Assembly (NCBI GenBank): GCA_039654915.1
Contig: CM077593.1
Span: 36,364,501-36,428,500 of the forward strand
DNA from: Aquilaria yunnanensis
Taxonomy: Eukaryota; Streptophyta; Magnoliopsida; Malvales; Thymelaeaceae
Reading direction: 5' to 3'
Length of the DNA stretch: 64,000 nt
The stretch's first letter is position 1. Each line of letters opens with the position of its first letter. This document shows positions 22,310-35,915 of this stretch, piece after piece. The translations under genes were made by a program, and so were the position numbers. The notes under the pieces were generated by a model, which did not search any database, was not told where the DNA came from, and was given only the letters and a program-made list of their open reading frames with translations.

Positions 22310-25293
22310 CATGTGTTATTAGGTAAATTAGTAAGAAATTATATTCAAAATTAACAAAATATTCTACTAATATTCAAAATGAATACAATGTATCCACTTT
22401 ATTTCAAAAGTTGATAATAATAACAATTAATAGGCGCATGAAAAAATAAAAGGGAAGTTGATTTTTAATTTTATGGTTTAGATATAAATATTTAGCTAGG
22501 CATTGAGTATTAATAATAAAGTCATAAACTAATAATATTTAGAGTAAAATTAATCTAATAAAGATCATTATAATTAACAAATAGAAATCAAAGAATTTGA
22601 CCTAGTCACCAAAGAAATGACTTAACCTAAAAAATTTAACCTAACATTAATTTTTTATTACATTTTATGTTTAACCATCTCCCTCATATAGTATTAGCCT
22701 ATATTAATTAACCGTTAATATAGTGCTAGATTATTTCTTTAATTATTAATTTTTCAAAAAAACATTTAAATAAAAAATAATGAAGGTAATGGAAAAAAGT
22801 TATAATTTGAAGTTAACATAAAAAAATTCCAATCAAGAGTCATGTATTTTTGGTAAATTAACATGATTAAGTAATGAAAACAATAATAACATCATATAAT
22901 GTAAAATATATTCATAAATTTAAAATAAAAAATACAAAAACAATTAATAAAATAAATGATAAGGAAAAAATTTAATATTAACCGACCACACCACAAAAAA
23001 AATCAAAACATTGAATGAAAAGAGAAAGATGGAACAAAGAACATGTCCACTATTATCTATTAGTTTAGATTTTTTTTTTTCAATATGTACTCATATATAT
23101 TGGAAAATTTATAATAGGAATTAGAAAAATCTAAGATGTGCTAAAGGTAATAATATTAATACACATCATAATGTAGTTTACTTTTTTGTATAAAGCATAG
23201 TTGACTAAATCAATTTAAAACAAAAAAATACCAATATTAGTTTGATGCATTGGTTCAACAAAAAAAAATTAAAATTTTGAAAATCATACAATAATTTTAT
23301 ATAGAATTTAAGTGTTTACAATTGAATAAAAACTAATTCCTTCTACCATTGAGAATAATAAAACTATTTTTGGTAAGTGTTAAAGTATTTTTATATTTTC
23401 CTAAAATGAATTAAATGTGAATAAATGTCAATTTGATTTTATTTTGGAAACAATTAATGTGACATTCCCATTTATTTTAGAAAGTGATTCAAATTTACAA
23501 TTATTTGAAAAATTAATTATTTTCCTTTTATGAAAATAGGTGCTAATTGATGTGATCTTTTTATTTTAGATAATAAAATATTTCCTCGTGAACAAATTAT
23601 TCTTGTTACGTAAAATATCTTGCCTATTAAATTTATATAATAGAGAAGTGATATGGAGGTTTTAAAATAAATATTAAAAGTTATGATATTGTTATCAAAA
23701 TTAATGTTCCTTACTAATTGCATTCTATGTATAGGATGTTGAAGATCTTCCCTTTTTCTATGAAGTTAATGTGTGAATTTGTGTGATAAATTATACTATA
23801 AAAATATATTTTAAATATGTTAATGTGTGAGAGATCACAAAAAAGGCAAAGGATTATTGAAAAATTTGTTTCCAAAAGTATTACGATGGATATTTTGGTA
23901 CCAAAATTATAAAATATTAATATTGATTAGTAAATGAAAAAGTATACAAAAAAAATATCTTTTATGGTTACAACATGACCATTATACATTTTTGGACTTT
24001 ACATAATTATATTTATTATAGGAAAATTGACTAAATAATATAATTACAATAATAAGAATTTATGGGTTTTACATAATGAAAATGATACACTTAGAAGATG
24101 TAAAAAAAGAAAAAGTATCATATTATTAAATATAAATAAGAAATTAACTTATATTATACAACACAGATTTTTTTTCCTTGTCTCCTATTAACTCATTTCC
24201 ATGTCTCTATCTAGTCTTTGTATCTTCCATAACATAGCTTCCAAGTTTGTCCCTAAATATGAAAATGATGAAAAATCAATAATTTTTAAAAGATCCAACA
24301 ATATAAATATAATTTAGTTAAAATTGTAATCCAAAAGACAGAATGTCATCATTCAAATCTTGAAACACATACAAAATAAAAATTTTGTAGGACTGAAATG
24401 TATCACTGCACAATAATATTGTGTCAATCAAAATAGGTTCCCAAAATAAAAGAATACATACATACATACATACATAGAGAGAGGAGAAGAAAAAGAAGAA
24501 AAAAGAAGCCTAAGTCCAAGACATCAATGACAAAAAATCATGCATAATTTCAATATTGAAAAATATGATTTTTCTAAATGAAAAGAGGAGAGATCTTTAC
24601 ATTTGTGTAGGGTTTGTAAGATTATGATGTATTAATATATATAGAGAAAAATATGAAAGAAAAGACATCAAGTTTCCAAAATAGGTTACATAACATATGA
24701 CTAATAAAATAAATAGTGTATTTATTTATGGAAGTTATATATTTAAAAGATTGAGTTTTAAATTCAATTGATATTTATAAATTTTGTAATTCATACATAG
24801 TTGACTTTCCTTTTTAAATATCATAGTAATTAAAAAAATGTAATTTTATAGCTAATAAAAGAATAAAATTGGAATGTTGGTACAAAAAATGAGAGGTGGT
24901 AGTATAAGAGTAAAAATACATAAGCAAGAGTTAAGGAAAAGATGTTTCTAGGCATGAAAATGATCCTGCTTTAGTATATAATATGATATTATACTTATGT
25001 CTTTAATTTTACAAATTTCCACTATATTGACATTTTGTTTACTATAAGTATGTCTTATGCGGTGTAAAAATTTTCATAATTTGTCCTTTTTCTCATAAAA
25101 TATTGCAGTATTTTGCATACGGCTGAGCTTTTATGTACATTTTATCATTTTATTGTTGTGTTTCACGCTACCGTAATGTATGAATGACATAATTTTTTTC
25201 ATCATTTTACATTAAGTATCATACATAAATATATAAAATGACAAAATATAATTAATACATATATTTTGACATAAATATTAATTTTATTTTTTT
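22310..25293. other. AT-rich spacer, nothing recognised
   Basis: About 3 kb of AT-rich sequence. The only clear structure is an (ACAT)n microsatellite at about 24455-24475, followed by a GA-rich run. No protein-coding stretch is convincing on either strand. Confidence 0.6.
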
Positions 25294-25298
25294 ATTTA

Positions 25299-27295
25299 TG
25301 TAGCAACGTGTTTTTATAAGTCATCACCAATAAGTTTCACCTAGATCGATTGGATATTTGGTATGGTCTACGAAGGATTCTAAGATTGTGAGTCAGTTAT
25401 ACTAAAATAACTTTATTAGAATGCTCAAAAATTGATACCATGGGGGTTCGATTCTTCTCTTCCTAAAATTCTTATTTCTTTACCTAATTGTTGATAAAAT
25501 AGTTTTAATGAATTTTATTTAATTATTTTTAATTTTCAATTTAACTTCAAATTATAAATCTTACCAGACCAACCGAATATGAAATTTTAGATATTTTTAA
25601 AATCTCAGGACTTTATCAAATCCACTAAGAATTTGAAATGAGCATATTGTTTAAACTGTGAATCTTATTAGATCAATCGATTTTGAACAAACAATTTGCC
25701 TTGGGATTTTATCAAATCCACCAAGAACGAATGTCAAAGATTTATCACCTAGCTTTATTAGTCTTTTCCTAAAAAAAAAAAGCGGTAGATTGGATTATTT
25801 GAAGATTTGGATTACTAGCCTAAAATTGTAATTTTGTGGGTTGTTGATTTTTTTGATGTGTTATGAGAATTAAAAGTAAATTATTCTAAAAAAAGAGAGA
25901 AGAAAATAAATAAACAAATAAATAGACAAACATCCTAACTTATATTCCCATGTGAATTCAAAAGTTAAATTTGATACATGGCCAAACAAACCAATAAACA
26001 AATAATGAACAAAAAATAATATAAAAAAAAAAAAAGGCTTGCTGTCAGTGGCTTCTTTGCAAAATAAAACAAAAGTTAGTGACTTAAACGGACAGGACAG
26101 GAACGAGAAGATTGAAGGTCAAATGCAGGTTATACCAAAAGAGAGGAAATTGACCAAATCAAATCTGGACCAAAACTGGTTGGGCACGGAGTTTGATCAC
26201 AGCTCCTTCGTTTCGCACGGAGGTAGAGCAAACGATGGCTTGGGGCTTGATGGCGAGGCGTCAGAGATGGCAACGAGGACTACCGGTGGTGAGGATGGCG
26301 ACAAGCGGAAACGGGGGACGGTTTTTGGAAAACACGCAGCGGCAATTTGGCCGAATCGGCCTTTCCTCTTCTTTGGCCTGGTATGGACGGCGACGGCAGG
26401 GGAGACACCATGGTCAATGGTGCGACATGAGGCGACAGCGACGGTGGACAGGGCCACCTGCAACGGCTAGTAGCTGGAAGGGTCGAGGGCAGTGGGAAAA
26501 CGTTCAAGCGGTGATAACGGCAAAGGGAAAAAGTCAGGATTTTAGGAAGGAAGGATCGTAAGACCAGGGACTAAAGCTGCATTTTCCACTTTTCTCGTAC
26601 AAGCTTATGTTTTTGCTAATTTCTCCCCTTTTTCTCTCAAATGATAACTTCTATTTATATGGGCAGAGTTGTAGACGAAATTAATAAGGTTTTAAGAGGT
26701 TAAACCTTATCTAAATCAAATTTGATAAAGTTTAGATCTCTTAGGATGTTATTTGATAAAAATACTAGTCCAAGTTCAGGAAACCTATCAAGCTACTGAT
26801 TTGACTCCAAATTTTATGCGAATTTCCAATTTCATCCAATACTTCCCTAATTTGTCATTTGAGCCCAAAACTTTGCAAAATTTTCTAAATTTTCCTAGAA
26901 CTTCATAAACTTGCCGAATCTGCCTAAAACTTTATGGAATTGGCAGATTTACCTCAGAATTTTCAATTTTACCTACAACTTCCTAAAAACTTTCAATGCA
27001 CACCCAAACTCTTCCATTTTTCCTAGACTAACCCCAAAAGACCTTTAGGACCCAAAATTAGTACCTAAACTAAACTAATTCTTATTTTAACCCTAAATGA
27101 CTATTCTAGATTCATAAAAATTTATGACACAAATAACAATGTGACTAGACCAAGTAACCTTAAAATGACAAAAATGACACAAATGTCCTAACAATTGACC
27201 AAATTGCTATTAAAAATAAAAATGCCCCCCCAAACTAATTTTCTAACCTTAAAATGAAATAAAAGTTTGCACCCGAACAAAATTAGATGTTAACA
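25299..27295 (-). repeat. Element B 3' LTR (1997 bp)
   Basis: On the plus strand it begins TGTAGCAACG and ends GTTAACA. It aligns with 33238-35193. A minus-strand TATAAATA is near 26650-26658 (lost in the other copy). A GC-rich island at about 26190-26530 is open on both strands. Confidence 0.88.
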
Positions 27296-27312
27296 GCTAC
27301 CCCCCTTTGCAT
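27296..27312 (-). other. Polypurine tract of element B
   Basis: On the minus strand GCAAAGGGGGGTAGC immediately precedes the 3' LTR, fixing the element's orientation. Confidence 0.8.
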
Positions 27313-27419
27313 GTTTCATAGAACATCATGCAAAACCATTACTAAATTTTGTCCAATCATTCTTTGGGATAATGGGAATTTTCCCACTATAAAAAAATTT
27401 GAGAAAAAAAACCTTTTTT

Positions 27420-27790
27420 TCTTCCATTTCGAGGCTAAGGAACTTTATTTATTACATCTATGATAGAAACCTTCCTATCGTTTAAGAATCCAAGGAAAAA
27501 ACCCCTTTCTTCCGTTTTCACTAGGCTAAGGAACTCTCCTTGCCTTTTTGTAATAAGAACATTTCTATTGTCAAAAACTCCTAAGAAATTTTTCTTCTTT
27601 GTGAGATTAAGAAACCTTCCTTTTTACATCTATGATAAGGACCTTCCTATCATCTAAGAATCTAAAGAGAAAAACTTCTTCCTTACTTATCAGGCCTAAG
27701 AACTTTCATAGCCTTTTGTAATAAAAACCTTCCTATTTCTTCCAAACCTAAAAGGATAACTCTTTCTTTTTTTCTTGAGGGGTTGAAGAA
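27420..27790. repeat. Tandem array 1 of element B (~90-bp unit, ~4 copies)
   Basis: Diverged units with a core resembling AACCTTCCTATC...AAGAATCC recur near 27465, 27555, 27635 and 27725. Confidence 0.6.
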
Positions 27791-27899
27791 CCTTTTTTAC
27801 CTTTTTTCATCGCAGAAATCTTTTTATGGAAGAGAGAAACTCTCCTATCATTTTTTTTCCCTTTAGCAGAGAACTCTCACTTGATCTGATTTAAAAAGT

Positions 27900-28345
27900 A
27901 GAGAACCCTCCCTTTACCACCTCTTATTCCTTTTGAGGTAGAGAATTTTGTCTTTTTATAACCTTTATATTCCTCTAAAGTAGGGCATTTTGACTCTTTT
28001 ACCATCTTTGATGACCCTTGAGGTAGAGAACTATGTTTTTTTACCACATCTAAATTCCTTTAAGGTAAAGCACTCTAACTCTTTATCACCTTTGATGACC
28101 TTTGAGGTAGAAAACCATATTTTTTACCACCTTTAAATTTCTTTGACATAGAGCACCCTGACTCGTTACCATTTCTAATGACCTTTAAGGTAAAGAACCA
28201 TATCTTTTTACTACCTCTAAATTCCTTTAAGGTAAAGTACCCTGACTCTTTATCACATCTGAATACCTTTTGAGATAAAGCACTCTGACTTTTTACCACC
28301 TCTTATTGCCTTTGAAGTAGAGAATCCTCTCTTACAGTTTTCTTT
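27900..28345. repeat. Tandem array 2 of element B (~84-bp unit, ~5 copies)
   Basis: ATGACC(C/T)TT-AGGTA motifs start at 28011, 28095 and 28178. Each unit is itself made of two related ~42-bp halves (TTGAGGTAGAGAACC and TTAAGGTAAAGCACC). Confidence 0.7.
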
Positions 28346-28374
28346 TGTAGGCAGAGAACTTTCTCTAGTCATTT

Positions 28375-29110
28375 CCATTTAGATATGACGAGGTAAAAAG
28401 CCTTTTCTCATTTAAAACCTCAATTTGCCCTAAGTTATGAGGAAGAAAATTACCTTTTTTTTAAACCTCGGTTTAGCCTTCTTTTTTTTTTAAGATGTGA
28501 TGAGGTAGAGAAACATGTCTCATTTAAAACCTAGGTTTAACCAAAATCATGAGGAAGAGAATTACCTTCACTTTGAAACCTGGTTTAGCCTTCCTTTAGA
28601 TCTAACAAGGTAGAAAAATTTTTCTCATTTAAAACCTCAGTTTGACCTATGTTATGAGGAAGACAATTATTTTCTCTTTGGAATCTTGGTTTAGTCTTCC
28701 TTTAGATGTGGTGAGGTAGATAAACCTTTCTCGTTTAAAACCTTAGTTCAAATCAAATTATGAAGAAGAGAATTACCTTCTCTTTAAAACCTCAGTTTGG
28801 CCTTTCTTTAAATGTGACAAAGTAGAGAAACCTTTCTCATTTAAAACATTTGTTTGACTCAAGTGACAAGGAAGAAAATTACCTCCTCTTTGAAACATCA
28901 GTTTAATCTTCCTTTAAAAATGACAAGGCAGGGAAACCTTTTTCATTTAAAACCTTAATTTAATGTAAATTATGAGAAAGAAAATTACCTTTTATTTAGA
29001 ACCTCAGTTTAGTCTTCCTTACGAGGCAAAGAAACATTTCTCATTTAAAGCCTTGGTTAAACCCAAAATTATGAGGAAAAGAATCACCTTCTCTTTAGAG
29101 CCTCGATTTT
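28375..29110. repeat. Tandem array 3 of element B (~106-bp unit, 7 copies)
   Basis: The motif GAGGAAGAGAATTACC or a variant starts at 28440, 28551, 28656, 28762, 28868, 28974 and 29073, each followed by CTCTTTGAAACCTCAGTTTA-like sequence. Confidence 0.75.
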
Positions 29111-29169
29111 ACCTTGTAGTGACATTAAGGAACTTCCTTTATTATCTCAAGTAAAATTTTCAAGAAAAC

Positions 29170-29965
29170 AACCGATCTTAGAATAATTCCATCAAAAGTG
29201 TGAATTTCAAAATGGGTGATTCTAAAACTTGAAATACCACAAAATGAGTGAATTTTAATAAAGCCCATGATTTCACAAAATGAATAAATCTTAGGAGTGA
29301 GAAATCCCACAAAATAAGTAAATTTCAAGAAAGCTAATGATCCCACAAAATGAATGAATCTTTAAAAAAGAGAAATTTCAAAAAGGCTGAAGATTCCATA
29401 AAATGAGTGACTCTTGAAAGTGAGAAATTTCACAAAATGAGTGAATTTTAAAAAGATCAAAGATTCCACAAAATGAGTGAATCTTATAAGTGAGAAATTT
29501 CACAAAACAAGTAAATTTCAAGAAAGCCAAAGTTTCCACAAAATGAGTGAATCTTGAAAGTGAAAAATTTCACAAAATGAGTGAATTTCAAAAAGGTCAA
29601 AAGTTCCACAAAATGAGTAAATCTTGGAAGTGAGTAATTTCACAAAATGAGTGAGTTTCAAAAAAGCTTAGAAATTCTAAAAAAATAAATGAATTTAAAA
29701 AAAGGCTAAAAATTCAACAAAATAAGTGAATCTTGAAAGTGAGAAATTTCATAAAATGAGTGAATTTCAGAAATGTCGAAGATTCTACAAAATGAGTGAA
29801 TCTTGAAAGTGAAAAATTCCCCAAAATAAGTGAATTTCAAAAAGGCTGAAGATTCCACAAAATGAGTAAATCTTGAAACTGAGAAATTCAACAAAATTAG
29901 TGAATTCCTAAAAGGCCGACGAATCCACAAAATGAGTGAATCTTGAAAGTGAGAAATTGCAGACA
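29170..29965. repeat. Tandem array 4 of element B (~69-bp unit, ~11 copies)
   Basis: CCACAAAATGAGTGAATCTT and GAAATTTCACAAAATGAGTG alternate, each pair making one ~69-70-bp unit. Because 69 is a multiple of three, repetitive peptides appear in the minus frame (29706-29966); these are by-products. Confidence 0.8.
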
Positions 29966-32900
29966 AAAGAAACTTGTCCTACAAGAAATTTTGGTCCTTA
30001 AGAGTTAAAAAAAATTCTTGAGATACCTAAAGAACATACCTTAAGAATTTCTTGAAAGGAGCTTTGAGAAAAATGATACCTTAAGAGAATAACTTCTTAA
30101 ACAAGCCTTTATGATAAGGATTGTTTTGGAAAATGGTATGGCAACCCATGGATGTCATCCTTCAAAAGTGCCCCCCAAGCATGAAAATAAGCCACGATTT
30201 CTTCAGGAGTGAAAAACTTACTTCAACTTTGATCCCAAAAGCTCATAGCTGAATGTTTATGTTGGTGCTCTTTGGTCTTACTTTAATGAAACTCACCTTG
30301 AATTGTTGCCCCCCTTGAGAATAGAACCGTTTCACAGTGACCAAGTTTTGTTATGCACTGTAATACCTTTAACCCATGCCTCATAAAAGTTTCATTCCTA
30401 GAGATCCTTGTGGATATTTTTCAAAATTTGCCTTCACAAGAGCTGTTTTTAAAATTGTTTTAAAGGAATATGCACTATACTTAATAGTTATGCTACTCAT
30501 AATGAATGATGAATGACTTTGAAAAAAATTGGCAAGAACCTCAATAAATGAAAAGGAATAGGTTATATGAAAAAAATTGTGATGCATGAGAGATGAGTAA
30601 CTCCTAGTCTAGATTCATATTTACCTCTCTCAACCTCCCTTTTAAGGTGCTTGTGATTCTTTACCTTGCCTTGGGGATCATGATCTAAGAATGTGGATCC
30701 TTTGCTTCTTTTTGACCATATTGGTGTTCAATGCTTAATGCCCCCTAGTGTGTCCAAGAAATGCGTCTTTTTGATAAGAGTCTTAGGTCGTTTCCTCACA
30801 TTTGACCTACACACATTAATGAATAATGGTTTAGCCTTAAAGAAAAAATTTTATCAATTTGTAAAGTTTGACAAAATAACTTACAGTCTTTGTATTTGAT
30901 CAAGATGTTTTGTTATTCTTTCCTTTTCTAATTAAAAAATGCAAACTATACAAGGTAAAAAATAGAAATATGATGGTGTTTTTTTGTTGATAAGTGGTAT
31001 TGTTGATGTAAAAGAGGAGGGTCATGTTTGAACAATGTAAAATAATATAGCCAAGTTTCAACAGTGCAAAAGAAAGACCTTTTAATGTCACCCGTGAGTA
31101 GATTCAATTGTCTCAGAAAACCCGATAGTACTAATCCTGAACTTACCGCCTTTTCCAAAGAGTCAAATCTCATCTCTTGTCCTCCAACTCTCATGATGGT
31201 TTGCTTTTGAAAAACACAATAGAGAATAGCCCCAATCGCACTACTTTGATCCAAATCTAGCCTAATTCTTGTGAACTTGCTTTGAATATTGTCTTTTTTT
31301 CATCTAAACTGTCTTTGCAGGTTTTTAGTCTAGAATTCATAGCTCATTTTTATTCTGTTCTTTTTTATTTTATTTTATTTTTTTGTGCTCTAACTTTTGC
31401 CTAGGCTATGTTAAAGGTTTACAACCTAGCAAGCCCTTTTTCTTTTTTCTCATGAACTATGGCTTTGATGACTTGGAGGCATGTGATAGAATAACCTTTA
31501 TGAAGTGCTTAATAGCTCCCCTTGTAGTGTTTGCATGAAACAGTCCTCAAATGAGATGACTCAAGTGACATTTTTTGTTTCGCCTTGCTCCCGATCTTTT
31601 CTTTCCTCTAAATTTGCCTTTTTGCATTTGTTTCCTCTTTAATTTTGGAGAAGTTTTCTTTGTTTACTTTTTTGGGAATCATGAACATTTTCTGGTTGAG
31701 CAATCACGAGATTACACTAGAGCCATTTAATGCAATAAGGACTATGTTTCTCCAAAATCCAGTAAAAAAACCTCTTGTATTGAGGTTGAGGTACCCTATC
31801 CTTATAAAAGCTAAAGTGTCACACCTGAAATTCTTCTATGTAGACTTGGCAGCATTTTTAAAGTCACCACTATCAAACTCTTATTTCCACCCATGAGTAA
31901 CATTGTTACATTTGTGTTTATTTATGGAAGAAAGTATAATGGCAAGATGGGTGAAATGGATGTAAAATGTGGGTTTTTATTAAAAGACAGTGAAATGTAC
32001 ATGTTACATCTTTTTATTGTAAAAGAAAAGAATAATAAATGTCCAATCAACAAATACTACATCTTAGATTCTAGACTAAATCTAGGAGATTTTTATTATT
32101 AAGTTACTTTGGCAAGCTTTCAAAGATACAAGTCCACTCAAAAGATTCCCTGTCATTCATGAATGTGTGTAGACCTCTAGGTTGGATCTAGCTTAAAAAT
32201 TCTTCTCAAAGAGATGCCTTTCCCATCCATAAAAAAGGGCATAGAAACTTCCCTTATCCAAAAAATTGCATGAAGTCTCCTTGAAGGTTGCGTTTGCCTT
32301 GCTCAATATCATTTGTGGATGCACTGACTTGGGATGAAAATCTTACAACTCAAATGAAATGATCATTTTGTAGTATGAGTGCATGAAAGCAAAGATTGAT
32401 GTATGCATACAATTAATGAGCTTGATTATCTTCAACCATGAAACTTCAAAACTTGTTGTTGACAAGGAACTTAAGAGTGAGTGTAGCTTAATATATGATT
32501 TTGATACATGGAAAAAAAAAGCTTGTTTGAGAAAACAAAAGGAAAAGAAAAGAATAAAGTTGGTAATAAGTTAGAATAGAATTGATATGGGCAAATAACA
32601 TATAAGTTACTATGAGAAGAGAAATCAAAGTTATAAAGAGAAAAGGTACACAAACAAAGCAACATAAATGGTCAAATGACAAAAATTAGTTATGTTGGTA
32701 TAATAACATAACGTAGAACAAGTTACGAAAACAATGAAGCAGTTTAACTAAACAATGCATGTCTCATTATGGAAATCATAGTGGATAGATCTATGGCCAT
32801 TATATGCATAGGTGGTTTTTTCAAAATGGAGGTATAGGTTGGTTCGCAAATCCCTTTCACTAACTCCTATCGGACTAAAAAAGGCCTAATTTCTTACCCA

Positions 32901-33237
32901 CAAAGGTTACATGATGAAGGAGTAATTTGAGTCGTAGCTTTCAAGGTCTCATGTGGTGACTATCATTACACTCAAGCAACACTGCTTACTACTATGGATT
33001 AGAGAAAGTGCGAAGAGTACTATCTCACACAACTAGCCTAACCCTGGTATTTTGTAAAACTTTGAAGGAATGAGCTTGGGTATTGAGTTCATTATGCATG
33101 TCAAATTGTGTAAGTGTTGGAACCCTAAAAAAAAAAACACAACACATCAAGTCAATAAGTAAGAAACAAACAAATAAAGAACAGAGGAAAACAAACCCCT
33201 TTTATGGCTAAACTCATCCCTAATGGAGACGCGAAGC
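29966..33237. other. Non-coding interior of element B
   Basis: About 3.3 kb with only short unconvincing reading frames and no retroelement domain recognisable. The minus-strand sequence directly after the right LTR (33237-33215) resembles a decayed primer binding site. Confidence 0.55.
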
Positions 33238-35193
33238 AATAGAAACATATTTTTAGGAGTTGCCTCCAATCAGTTTCACCTATGTTGATTGGATACCTGT
33301 TATGGTCTATGAGAAATTCTAAGATCATGAGTCAGTTATGCTAAAATAACCTTATTATACCACCCAAAATTTGGTACCATGGGGCTTCAATGCTTCTTTT
33401 CCTAAAATTCTTGTTTCTTTACCTAATTGTTAATAAAATAGTTTTAATGAATTTTATTTTATTATTTTTAATTTTTAATTTAATTCCAAAGTGTGAATCT
33501 TACCAGACTAACTGCATATGAAATCCTAGATGTCCTTGAAATCTCGAGACTTTATCAAATCCACCAAAAATTTAAAAGAAGTGTCTTGTTCAAAAATTGA
33601 ATCTTATCAGACTAATCGGTTTTGAATAAATAATCTATCTAAAGATTTTATCAAATCCACCAACAATAGATCTCAAAGATTTATCACCTAGCATAATTAG
33701 TCTTTTCCTTAAAAAAAGTGGTAGATTGGATTACTAGCCTAAAATTGTAATTTTGTGGGTTGTTGATTTTTTTGATGTGTTATGAGAATTAAAATTAAAT
33801 TATTCTAAAAAAAGGGAGAAGAAAATAAATAAACAAATAAATAGACAAACATCCTAACTTATATTCCCATGTGAATTCCAAAGTTAAATTTGATACATGG
33901 CCAAACAAACCAATAAACAAATAATGAACAAATAAAAAAAAAAAAAAAGCTTGCTGTCAGTTGCTTCTTTACAAAATAAAACAAACGTTAGTGACTTAAA
34001 CGGACAGGAACGAGAAGATTGAAGGTCAAATGTAGGTTATACCAAAATAGAGGAAACTGACCGAATTAGATCTAGAGCAAAACGGTTGGTCACGGGTTCG
34101 ATTGGAGCTCCTTCATTTCGCACAGTAGCGGAGCAAACGGTGGCTTGGGGCTTGATGGCGAGGCATCGGAGATGGCAACAAGGACTACCGGTGGTGAGTA
34201 CGGTGACAAGCGGCAACAGGGGATGGTTTTTGGTGGACACGCAGCGGCGATTTGGCTGGATCGGCCTTTCCTCTTCTTCGGCCTGGTGTGGATGGCGACG
34301 GCAGGCGAGACACCTTGGTAGATGGTGCGGCATGAGGCGACGGCGATGGCGGACAGGGCCCCCCGTGGCGACTGGCAGCCGGAAGCATCGAGGGCAGTGG
34401 GAAAACGTTCAAGGGGTAACGGCTGCAAAAGGAAAAAGTTAGGGTTTTAGGAAGGAAGGGTGGTGAGACCAAGGACTAAAGCTGCATTTTTTTCTTTTCG
34501 CGAACAAGCTTATGTTTTTGCTAATTTCTTCCCTTTTCTCTCAAATGGTGACTTCTATTTTATTGGAGCAAAGTTGTACACTAGATTAATAAGATTTTAA
34601 GTGGTTAAACCTCATCCAAATCAAATTTAATAAAGTTTAAATCTGTTATGATGTTATATGGTAAAAATACTAGTTCATGTTAAGGAAAACTCTCAAGCTG
34701 CTGATTTGACCCCAAATTTTATGTAAATTTTCAATTTCACCCAATACTAATTTGTCATTTGAGCCCAAAACTTTGCAAAAATTTCCAGATTTTCCTAGAA
34801 TTATGTAAACTTGCCGGATTTGCCTGAAGTTTTATGGAATTGGCAGATTTTCCCCAAAATTTTCAATTTTGCCAACAACTTCCAAAAAGCCTTCAATTTA
34901 CACTCAAACTCTTCCCTTTTTCTTAGAGTAACCCCAAAAAACCTTTATGACCCAAAATTAGTACCTAAACTAAATTGATTCCTATTTTGATCCTAAATGA
35001 CTATTATAGGTTCCTAAAAATTTATGACATGAACAATAATGTGACCAAACCAACTAACCTTAAAATGACAAAAATGACGCAAATGTCCTTTTAATTGACC
35101 AAATTGCCATTAAAAATAAAAACACCCCCAAACTAATTTTCTAACCTTAAAATGAAACAAAAATTTGCACCCAGATAGAATTAAGTGTCTACA
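33238..35193 (-). repeat. Element B 5' LTR (1956 bp)
   Basis: It aligns over its length with 25299-27295. The inner terminal bases have decayed (AA in place of TG on the plus strand); the outer end retains TCTACA. The GC-rich island recurs at about 34080-34440. Confidence 0.85.
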
Positions 35194-35371
35194 ATTTACA
35201 AACAAGAATTAATTCATATTAAAATAAGTTAAGAAATAGAAACAAGTATTTTGCTTTTGCATAATAAGTTAGGATGGAAACATCCATGTTGCTATGTTGT
35301 GTGCAGTGTGGTCCAATGTTCTCAGTTTTTTCAAACGTCATATCATGCATGACCAAAGCCGGGTAAAATCC

Positions 35372-35915
35372 ACCATTAGTTCCAAGCACCTAATTTTTCT
35401 TTCATTGGTGCTCAACCTCAATTTTATTACTTATTAATCCTAAACATTTACAATAGGGTTTGATTTACAAGACTAAAACATTTGCATATTGGTCTTTAAT
35501 CCTGCACAAGACTAAAATAGAATAGAACTTTGATTTACAAACAGAAAAACTTGATAGTTTAAATGATTTGTTAGGTATCAAAAAACTATGGTACAATGTA
35601 AATTTATTGAGAGATAGTTGATGAATAGTTTGAATTCTTTAATTATCAAGTAATCATCTAACATTAATTTTTTAAAATTTAATTTAAGCTATTCACCAAC
35701 TGTCTTACCATATTCGATGGTTTCATAATTTTCAAAAATTTAACAGATCATTTAAATTATCAATAAGATTTTTGTGCCAACACAGTCTTGTCTAAAATTG
35801 TGGACCAATATGCATTGAGTTATAAAGGTTTAAGACCAATATGCAATGAAATGAAGCTTGAAGACCAATTCACAATGAGAGTAAAAGGTTTGGAACTAGT
35901 GATACTTTTTACCTA
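35372..35915. mobile_element. Probable foldback/MITE
   Basis: Complementary arms: GATAGTTTAAATGATTTGTTA near 35550 pairs with AACAGATCATTTAAATTATC near 35745, and GAATAGTTTGAATT pairs with AATTTAAGCTATTC. The outer parts CATTAGTTCCAAG (near 35378) and GGAACTAGTGATA (near 35893) are also inverted. No target duplication was identified. Confidence 0.45.

Larger units (their letters stand above)
25299..35193 (-). mobile_element. Element B: non-coding LTR retrotransposon (LARD-like) with tandem arrays
   Basis: Two direct repeats of ~2 kb (25299-27295 and 33238-35193) bound a ~5.9-kb interior. The target duplication ATTTA is perfect (25294-25298 and 35194-35198). The orientation is minus: a polypurine tract abuts the left LTR and a degenerate primer-site-like sequence, TTCGCGTCTCCATTAGGGA, follows the right LTR. 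No gag or pol similarity is visible in the interior in any frame. Tandem arrays next to the 3' LTR resemble the hypervariable 3' region of Tat/Ogre-type gypsy elements, so it may be a coding-deleted relative; that placement is an inference. Confidence 0.85.

Noticed and set aside
25435..25460. GGGTTCGATTC in the element B LTR, similar to a tRNA B box
   Set aside because: No A box upstream; the match is short and lies within an LTR.
29170..29965. Regular short repeats resembling a CRISPR array
   Set aside because: The units are diverged ~69-bp tandem repeats without unique spacers, in a plant LTR element; no cas genes are present.
29706..29966. Repetitive-peptide reading frame on the minus strand
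   Set aside because: It exists because the 69-bp unit is divisible by three; there is no start context or similarity, and it lies in a non-coding array.
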